Position numbers and translations under genes: made by a program. Source: an uncultured Collinsella sp. (GTDB taxonomy: Bacteria > Actinomycetota > Coriobacteriia > Coriobacteriales > Coriobacteriaceae). From it: DNA of 41,424 bases. The stretch spans positions 1-41,424 of the forward strand of contig CAKUBM010000020.1 in assembly GCA_934643145.1 (NCBI GenBank). Reading direction: 5' to 3'. Of this stretch, positions 36,166 to 41,424 are shown in pieces. The notes under the pieces were generated by a model. It was not told the origin of the DNA. It made no database searches and saw only the letters and a program-made list of their open reading frames with translations. Position 1 is the stretch's first letter. Each line of letters opens with the position of its first letter.

Positions 36166-36194
36166 TATATAATAATCTCTATCGGTCATATCAA
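36166..36194 (-). promoter_or_regulatory. Promoter of the rfb operon
   Basis: On the minus strand TTGATA (36194-36189), a 17-base spacer and TATATA (36171-36166) lie about 40 bases upstream of rfbA. The surrounding 100 bases are very AT-rich and shared with the divergent DUF4422 gene. Confidence 0.6.
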
Positions 36195-36266
36195 TTAAAA
36201 ATATATGAGCGATACCCATTGAACAGGCCATCTAATTGCCTCAGCACGGAAAGAGCGTTAGGAACA

Positions 36267-37460
36267 GTGAAGATTTACATCGCAGCGCATAAGCACTTTG
36301 ACATTGATGCGCAAGCGCCGTATCAGCCGCTCTATGTTGGGGCAAGCTCCATTCCAACAGACAATCGTCAGACTGGATGGCTGTACGACGATCAAGGCGA
36401 TAATATTTCCCAGAAAAACAAACACTACTGTGAGCTTACCGGCCTCTATTGGATATGGAAGAATTCTCCTGAGTCGATAGTTGGTCTCATGCATTATCGA
36501 AGGGCGTTTGAGTCCCCCAATGACTCAAAGCAGATGCTCAAAGACTATGAAATTGAGAACATTCTTACTAATTATGACTGTATTGTTGCAGCCAAAGAAC
36601 CCTGTACAAGCTCAATCGGGTGCAACTTAATCACTGTTGCTGAGCAGTATAGAATGATCCATTCTTCGACAGATCTGCTACAGGCAAGGGAAATCATCAG
36701 GACGAAATGCCCTGGCTACTTGGATGCTTTTGATAAAGCAATTTGCGAGGAGTGTTCTTTTTCGCCATGCAATATGTTTATTTGCAAAAAGGAGCTGATG
36801 GACCGATATTGTAAATGGCTTTTCAAAATCGAAAAACAACTTGAGAAGCGAATTGACTATATAAGTGGTCGCGATAGCTATCAACAAAGGATGCCTGGCT
36901 TTATCTCAGAACGACTGTTTAATGTCTTCCTTAAAAAGGAAGACATAAAATGCCATGAATGCCACATCTTTAACCCAATTAATAAAGAGGCCCTCACGAT
37001 CGATCAAAGCACGTGGCCCCGAAGGAGACCGCAACTTACATGCGAATGCTCTACGAATGCCATATTTAACGGAGTAGACTATTCATCTGTATTTGATTAT
37101 TCCTTTTATGTGAATCATTACGAGGATCTATTCGATAGATATAAAGACGACCCCCACGGAGCGCTGGAACATTTCATTGCAATCGGCATTAATGAACATC
37201 GAGTTGCACATCCTCATTTTTCTATTAGCTCTCTTCTGAATGGAAATCCCGATTTAAGAAGTAGGTGCAGTGGAAATCTCGAAGCAGCACAAATGTATAT
37301 AGCGAATCCTAAAGAGTATATGCATCCAATTGGGTATGAAAACATTCATCTGCTAGACGAGCAAAGCAATTCGACTATGGCTTCATGGCGTGAACGTCGA
37401 GTTACAGCAGCGCGCATTCGATACCAAGAAAGAATAGAGAGGCTACCTGTTCTGGGTTAA
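36267..37460 (+). CDS. DUF4422 glycosyltransferase with C-terminal surface-type repeat module
   Basis: A 397-residue protein. Residues 1-255 are DUF4422, found in capsule and exopolysaccharide clusters as a presumed glycosyltransferase: MKIYIAAHKHFDI, YCELTGLYWIWKN, GLMHYRRAFE, YDCIVAAKEP and CNMFICKKELMDRYC. Residues about 268-350 are a separate module (DYSSVFDYSFYVNHYEDLF, then ALEHFIAIGINEHRVAH) that resembles the repeats of the glucosaminidase at the right edge. The start is GTG at 36267, which gives the normal family N-terminus; the ribosome site (AGGA) is close. It is AT-rich compared with rfbA, suggesting separate acquisition. The tandem GT2 gene follows. Confidence 0.85.
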   Translation: MKIYIAAHKHFDIDAQAPYQPLYVGASSIPTDNRQTGWLYDDQGDNISQKNKHYCELTGLYWIWKNSPESIVGLMHYRRAFESPNDSKQMLKDYEIENILTNYDCIVAAKEPCTSSIGCNLITVAEQYRMIHSSTDLLQAREIIRTKCPGYLDAFDKAICEECSFSPCNMFICKKELMDRYCKWLFKIEKQLEKRIDYISGRDSYQQRMPGFISERLFNVFLKKEDIKCHECHIFNPINKEALTIDQSTWPRRRPQLTCECSTNAIFNGVDYSSVFDYSFYVNHYEDLFDRYKDDPHGALEHFIAIGINEHRVAHPHFSISSLLNGNPDLRSRCSGNLEAAQMYIANPKEYMHPIGYENIHLLDEQSNSTMASWRERRVTAARIRYQERIERLPVLG

Positions 37461-37535
37461 TTCAATGTAAGAATAAACCCTAGATCCAAGTGAAATAGCG
37501 CAGACATCTTCAGTGCAATGGAAAGGTAAATTGAA

Positions 37536-39935
37536 ATGAAAATTAACATGGATTGTATTTGCCGTGGAAGCGGGAAGGTGTACGTTCTTCTAAAGAATGT
37601 TGAGACAGATGCATCAAATATTCAGGTGACAGCAGCAAAGAGCGACGGAACGACAATACCAAGCTCAATCTATCCATACGAGTCAAATAACAATCAATAC
37701 GTCATTGTTCTTCCCGACCTCGGAACTGGTGATTGCGATATTCAGATTAATGATTTGAGTGCGCAATATGCCTACGATGCCATTAAAATCAGCTTTAGCA
37801 CGGCAAAATGGGCGTCAAGATTAAACTACAAAATTAAGAATGATTTGTCCCATTCCATTAGGAACTATGACGATAAGCATGACTTGGATGTAGCAAGCAT
37901 GCGTTTTCACGAGTTTATCGAAGATGGAGATGAGGCCATTCTTCGCTGCTCTGTGAAACTTCCTCAGCGCGACGACAACAAAATAGTTATCAACTGCTAC
38001 GATACCTCAATGAATCACATTGAGATTGAGCCGATCACCACCGATGACATTACGATTCCCTTGTGGTTTGCCCCCAATAAAAAACGTCGCGAGATTCAAT
38101 ACTCGGTCCGAATCCCAAATAGCACAAATAGGCTAATCTTCACAATCGAAGACGACAACCACCCGAGCTTTAACAGCTTCACTGTTGTGGACAATGAAGA
38201 GCTCGAAAAGCTGCGCATTTTAACCACATCGAAGATGAAACCTATTTCGATTGATCCATCTGCATATCCAAAATGGCTCGAACAACACAAGGCAAGCTCG
38301 GCGATGCTCGAAAAACAATCGATGGTTACCTTCAAGAAAATGCCTTTGTTTAGCATCGTCGTTCCCCTATTCAACACACCCGATAATTTGTTTAGGGAAA
38401 TGGTGGAATCAGTTCTTAAACAGAGCTATGCGAACTGGGAGCTTGTGCTGGTCAATGCAAGCCCAGATAACAGTGCGCTTGTAGATATGATCGAAACCGC
38501 TAAGAATAAAGACGCTCGCATTAAGGTGATAGAGCTAGCAAACAATTCCGGCATTTCCAAAAATACTCTTGCCGGGACAAAAGAAGCGAATGGAGATTTC
38601 ATTTGCTTCTTGGACCACGACGATACGCTCGAGCCCTCGGCGCTTTATGAATATGCACATGCAATTAATGCTGAAAACAATACTGATCTTATTTACTGCG
38701 ACGAAGACAAGCTGTTTGCCAATGGCAGCTATGGTGATCCATTCTTTAAGCCAGATTTAAGCATCGATTTACTACGAAGCGTTAATTATATTTGCCATTT
38801 TCTTGCAATCAGAAAAACACTATTCGATTCTCTGGAATACGGCGACGGGCAGTACGATGGGGCCCAAGACCATGACCTGACGCTTAAGGCAATAGAAAAC
38901 GCACGGAGTGTGGTACACGTGGCTAAAATTCTGTACCACTGGAGAATCACCGAAAACTCAACTGCAGGTGACCCGAACTCAAAGCTATATGCATGGGATG
39001 CTGGTGTCAAAGCCGTACAGGCCCATTTGGACAGACTTGATATTTCAGCAAAGGTTTACCGTGGAAACGACCCCTTCACTTATAAAGTTACCTACGCAGT
39101 TCCAGATAGTCATCCACTTGTATCAATCATTATTCCGACAAAGGACCATCCCACAGTTCTCGATACGTGCATTAAGTCGATCATAGAACGCTCAACGTAC
39201 GATAACTACGAAATCGTCATTATCGAAAACAACAGCGAGAACCAAGAAACATTCGACTACTACTCCGAATTAGAGAAAAGCTATCCCAATACAATCCGCA
39301 TTGAATATTGGGATGCAGAATTCAATTTCTCAAAACTGATGAACTTTGGCGCTAGCAAAGCAAGGGGCGATTATCTTCTCTTGCTGAACAACGATACAGA
39401 GGTTATAACCCCAAACTGGATTGAAAACATGTTGGGCATTTGTTCGAGAAAAGAAGTTGGCATTGTTGGCGCAAGACTTTTCTACAGCGACAATACTTTG
39501 CAGCATGCGGGCGTCGGTATCGGAGGAATTGGAGCCGGCCACCTTGGAAAAGACTACCCCAGAGGTAAATGGGGCTACTTCAATCTATGCGACCGCACGC
39601 AAGATTTAAGCGCAGTAACTGCAGCATGCCTCATGACTAAGAGAGCTGTTTTCGACGAAGTCGGCGGCTTTAGAGAAGAACTGGCTGTTGCCTTTAATGA
39701 TGTTGACTATTGCCTCAAAGTTAGAAGCCACAACTATCTGGTTGTATATACACCCGATACCGAGCTGTATCATTACGAGTCGTTATCACGAGGCTACGAA
39801 ATCAGCGATGAAAAGAAAATGAGGTTCCATAGGGAATATTCACTGCTCAACTACCTATGGCCAGAGTATTACGTGAAGGGCGATCCGTATATAAACAGCA
39901 ACATCGTCAGCGGGAATTTGTATTATCAAATTTAA
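37536..39935 (+). CDS. Tandem-domain GT2 glycosyltransferase (rhamnan/glycan assembly type)
   Basis: A 799-residue cytoplasmic protein. The first 260 residues form a beta-rich domain of unknown role. GT2 domain one begins near residue 268 (FSIVVPLFNTPDNLFREMVE), with the metal site LDHDDTLEP near 359 and YCDEDKL. Domain two begins near 525 (PLVSIIIPTKDHPTVLDTCI), with LLNNDTEV, GARLFYSDNTLQHAGVG and the catalytic-base region EELAVAFNDVDYCLKV. Such double-GT2 proteins build rhamnose-rich or other repeating glycans; the rfb genes nearby make rhamnose transfer plausible but unproven. ATG at 37536 follows AAAGG. It is strongly AT-rich and ends before a perfect hairpin. Confidence 0.88.
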   Translation: MKINMDCICRGSGKVYVLLKNVETDASNIQVTAAKSDGTTIPSSIYPYESNNNQYVIVLPDLGTGDCDIQINDLSAQYAYDAIKISFSTAKWASRLNYKIKNDLSHSIRNYDDKHDLDVASMRFHEFIEDGDEAILRCSVKLPQRDDNKIVINCYDTSMNHIEIEPITTDDITIPLWFAPNKKRREIQYSVRIPNSTNRLIFTIEDDNHPSFNSFTVVDNEELEKLRILTTSKMKPISIDPSAYPKWLEQHKASSAMLEKQSMVTFKKMPLFSIVVPLFNTPDNLFREMVESVLKQSYANWELVLVNASPDNSALVDMIETAKNKDARIKVIELANNSGISKNTLAGTKEANGDFICFLDHDDTLEPSALYEYAHAINAENNTDLIYCDEDKLFANGSYGDPFFKPDLSIDLLRSVNYICHFLAIRKTLFDSLEYGDGQYDGAQDHDLTLKAIENARSVVHVAKILYHWRITENSTAGDPNSKLYAWDAGVKAVQAHLDRLDISAKVYRGNDPFTYKVTYAVPDSHPLVSIIIPTKDHPTVLDTCIKSIIERSTYDNYEIVIIENNSENQETFDYYSELEKSYPNTIRIEYWDAEFNFSKLMNFGASKARGDYLLLLNNDTEVITPNWIENMLGICSRKEVGIVGARLFYSDNTLQHAGVGIGGIGAGHLGKDYPRGKWGYFNLCDRTQDLSAVTAACLMTKRAVFDEVGGFREELAVAFNDVDYCLKVRSHNYLVVYTPDTELYHYESLSRGYEISDEKKMRFHREYSLLNYLWPEYYVKGDPYINSNIVSGNLYYQI

Positions 39936-39982
39936 AAACGCTTATGACGCTTTAATTCGGAGTGAGCAGGTAAAGGAGGAAT

Positions 39983-40020
39983 AAGGGGCTGTCGGTTTAA
40001 CCGACAGCCCCTTATATTCT
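39983..40020 (+). terminator. Terminator after the tandem GT2 gene
   Basis: A 15-base perfect stem (AAGGGGCTGTCGGTT at 39983-39997 with 39999-40013) is followed by ATATTCTT. It begins 48 bases after the stop codon. An orphan AAAGGAGG site sits directly before it at 39972-39979. Confidence 0.75.
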
Positions 40021-40030
40021 TAATAGGTCA

Positions 40031-40139
40031 ACGGGGATGCGCGAGAGGGCGTTTAATGGCGGTGCCGAACAGCAATATTCGAGCGGTTGGACGGCGGTGC
40101 AGATTCGCAATATAGGTGGTGTCGAAAGGGCCTAGGACT
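40031..40139. other. Unassigned GC-richer segment beside the flippase remnant
   Basis: Between the GT2 terminator and the flippase remnant is a segment of about 110 bases. It is less AT-rich than its neighbours and open on the minus strand to a TGA at 40030-40028; short frames are also open on the plus strand. No ribosome site or recognised family is present. It may be the scar of an excised gene or element. Confidence 0.4.
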
Positions 40140-40339
40140 CAATACTTGAAAGAACCGAATCTTATATAAACCGATCGGAACAAATAGATTGCCGATTGTC
40201 ATTGCCAAAGATAAATCACCGGCATAGTAAAATCCGACGATAGTCGAACTACAGCAACTGTCGTTAACCACTGGCAAGCAAGGTATGCAATAGAGCCAAC
40301 GGTATTCCACGTAATGTTTTTCTTTAAACTATCAGTCAA
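40140..40339 (-). pseudogene. Remnant of an oligosaccharide flippase (Wzx-like), frameshifted and truncated
   Basis: On the minus strand, from a TTG at 40339, the frame reads SLKKNITWNTVGSIAYLACQ and WLTTVAVVRLSSDF. It then continues in another frame as YYAGDLSLAMTIGNLFVPIG and LYKIRFFQV. Joined, these match the N-terminal 65 residues of polysaccharide flippases (Lys-Asn-x-x-Trp-Asn start, first helix, then the Arg-x-Phe-Gln-Val segment). The frame is lost at a run of four A (plus strand 40229-40232), as expected for loss of one base. Similarity stops abruptly near 40140 where composition changes, so the rest of the gene, about 400 residues, is gone. It lies directly after the glucosaminidase gene. 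Confidence 0.75.
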
Positions 40340-40374
40340 ATTAACCCAATCGATTTTAGATCTAATTAAATAGC

Positions 40375-41424
40375 CTAACCAATAACCTCTTTAGCGATTG
40401 CATCAATGCTTTCACCATATCCAACGCCAGGAACAGCCCATTTACCATTTAAATCAATGGTTCTCGGAGCACAACCACGACTGACATATTTAAAGCGAGC
40501 ATCAATACACGGATTGACCAAGGGCTCCGTCGAACCATACGCCTTTAGATGTTGAACCTGTGCCCGCAGTCCCTCACGAACAGATCCGAAGCTATAGCCT
40601 GGGTTTCCAGGCCCCGTGGCGCCAAGGCCTCCAAAGTTGCACTGATTAGGCTGAACCAAATTTCCAAACTTTAAATACCCCGTTTCTTTCATCACCTGTC
40701 CAAATAAAACCTCAGGCGAGACACCTTCCGACTGAGCCTCTTCATATAGAATTCTGCAGAAGTCTCTGATGCTCGCCGCCCCCCTATCCATATAAACGGC
40801 TGAAGGGAATCCTTTAGCGCCCACAATCTTTGTGAAATGATTGGCGGCATCTAGATAGGTTGAATAGGCGGGCGACATAATAAGACCTTCATATCCAGTC
40901 ATACTTGCGCCATTACGCCCTTCCCTAATGCCGCAATTTAAATAGTGAACGTAATAGCTCTTTAGGTTCAGCCCGAAAGCTTTCCTCAGGTCCGCATAAC
41001 GATTTCGATAACCATAAACGTCGAAGGACCCGCTCCCGCGCCGGCCCTCCGCCATGCCGCAGCCGACGAAATGGCGCAGAACGGCCGCGTCGTCAACGAA
41101 CTTGAGGCCGCCCTTGACGGTTGTAAAGGCGTTCAGGACGTCACCGTTGTTGGAGGTATAGAAGTTGAAATCGTAAACGGGGGAATAATCGGTGCCGCCT
41201 TGGGAAACGACAGCGCCCGCGAGGGAATTGCACCCGGTCGCAATCCTCCCCTCAGCGCGGCCGCTGCTGAGGTAATGGCCATATAGAGCGGTGAGGTTGG
41301 AACCGAACGCGCGACGAAGGTCGGGATATCTGTTGTAATAGCTCAGCACGTCGAAGGACCCGCTCCCGCGCCGGCCCTCCGCCATGCCGCAGCCGACGAA
41401 ATGGCGCAGAACGGCCGCGTCGTC
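40375..41424 (-). CDS. Repeat-containing glucosaminidase-type wall hydrolase (5' end beyond window)
   Basis: At least 350 residues are visible and the frame is open to the right edge, so the N-terminus, including any signal peptide, is missing. An internal ATG at 41385 lies inside a repeat and is not the start. The C-terminal 160 residues resemble a GH73-type glucosaminidase domain: VSPEVLFGQVMKETGYLKFG with the expected catalytic Glu, QCNFGGLGATGPGNPGYSFG and VREGLRAQVQHLKAYGS. The N-terminal part has motifs of the type FDVxxYxxRYxDLRxAFG followed by HYLxxGxxEGR, arranged in a 110-residue unit that recurs 330 bases apart. The repeats probably bind the cell wall. The repeat DNA is GC-rich while the catalytic DNA is AT-rich. 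Confidence 0.85.
   Translation of the reverse strand, partial: DDAAVLRHFVGCGMAEGRRGSGSFDVLSYYNRYPDLRRAFGSNLTALYGHYLSSGRAEGRIATGCNSLAGAVVSQGGTDYSPVYDFNFYTSNNGDVLNAFTTVKGGLKFVDDAAVLRHFVGCGMAEGRRGSGSFDVYGYRNRYADLRKAFGLNLKSYYVHYLNCGIREGRNGASMTGYEGLIMSPAYSTYLDAANHFTKIVGAKGFPSAVYMDRGAASIRDFCRILYEEAQSEGVSPEVLFGQVMKETGYLKFGNLVQPNQCNFGGLGATGPGNPGYSFGSVREGLRAQVQHLKAYGSTEPLVNPCIDARFKYVSRGCAPRTIDLNGKWAVPGVGYGESIDAIAKEVIG
41018..41094 (-). repeat. Copy 1 of a 77-base identical direct repeat
   Basis: This stretch is base-for-base identical to 41348-41424 at an offset of 330 bases. It encodes the DDAAVLRHFVGCGMAEGRRG segment and the residues after it. The partner copy runs to the window edge, so the identity may extend further. 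Confidence 0.95.
41348..41424 (-). repeat. Copy 2 of the 77-base identical direct repeat
   Basis: Second copy of the repeat at 41018-41094, in the same reading frame of the glucosaminidase gene and cut by the window edge. The 330-base period corresponds to 110 codons. Confidence 0.95.

Noticed and set aside
40053..40310. An intact 85-residue protein gene on the minus strand
   Set aside because: Only its middle part resembles a known family (flippase), and the matching upstream residues are in another frame. It is better explained as a frameshifted remnant.
41018..41424. CRISPR-like array
   Set aside because: The repeats are 77 bases, only two are visible, they are spaced 330 bases apart and they are in frame inside a coding gene.

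Overview
The window is a high-GC chromosomal segment from a Gram-positive bacterium, most like a gut member of the Coriobacteriia (Collinsella or a close relative). The evidence is protein style and gene order: an mre/mrd cluster beside a B12-binding radical SAM pair, zinc-ribbon and TPR single-pass membrane proteins, a CsbB/YfhO-like pair, a fused RfbC-RfbD, and TTG/GTG starts behind strong GGAGG-type ribosome sites. The genus is inferred; no rRNA is present to settle it.

Layout. (1) 1-9455, minus strand: a cell-shape operon read as mreB, mreC, mreD, PBP2 (mrdA), rodA, a DUF697-like protein, a B12-binding radical SAM protein, and its DUF2344-type partner running off the left edge. (2) 9571-12679, minus: cyclophilin plus a TPR membrane protein with a good promoter, and a zinc-ribbon membrane protein. 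(3) 12783-15521, minus: a CtpE-like P-type ATPase with an unusual basic tail, followed by tRNA-Arg(CCG) with its own promoter and terminator. (4) 15753-24398, plus: an aromatic amino acid cluster, aroF-tyrA-aroB-aroA-aroC-pheA-aroE/K fusion, then a strong hairpin, then aroQ. It covers every step from DAHP to chorismate and the first committed steps to Tyr and Phe. A promoter and a hairpin with a T tract precede aroF, which suggests attenuation. (5) 24444-25192: an isolated DUF4869-like gene and tRNA-Arg(TCT) on the minus strand.

(6) 25247-41424 is a cell-surface polysaccharide region. It holds a Wzm/Wzt-like ABC exporter (minus), two polyprenyl-phosphate-type GT2 enzymes plus a YfhO-family GT-C membrane protein (plus), and the dTDP-L-rhamnose genes rfbA, rfbB and fused rfbCD (minus). 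An AT-rich block interrupts the rfb operon. It encodes a 32-residue ORF, a DUF6718-like protein, a 61-residue protein and a GNAT acetyltransferase, and the last two look like a toxin-antitoxin pair. Divergent from rfbA are two AT-rich genes: a DUF4422 glycosyltransferase and a tandem-domain GT2. The right edge holds a frameshifted flippase remnant and the C-terminal part of a repeat-containing glucosaminidase.

Taken together, rfbA/B/CD supply dTDP-rhamnose. The DUF4422 and tandem GT2 proteins probably assemble a glycan that the ABC exporter, or a now decayed flippase, would move across the membrane. The GT2/YfhO genes probably decorate surface polymers, and the glucosaminidase remodels the wall. 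Base composition changes abruptly several times between 34 kb and 41 kb, which marks this as the laterally acquired, strain-variable part of the window.
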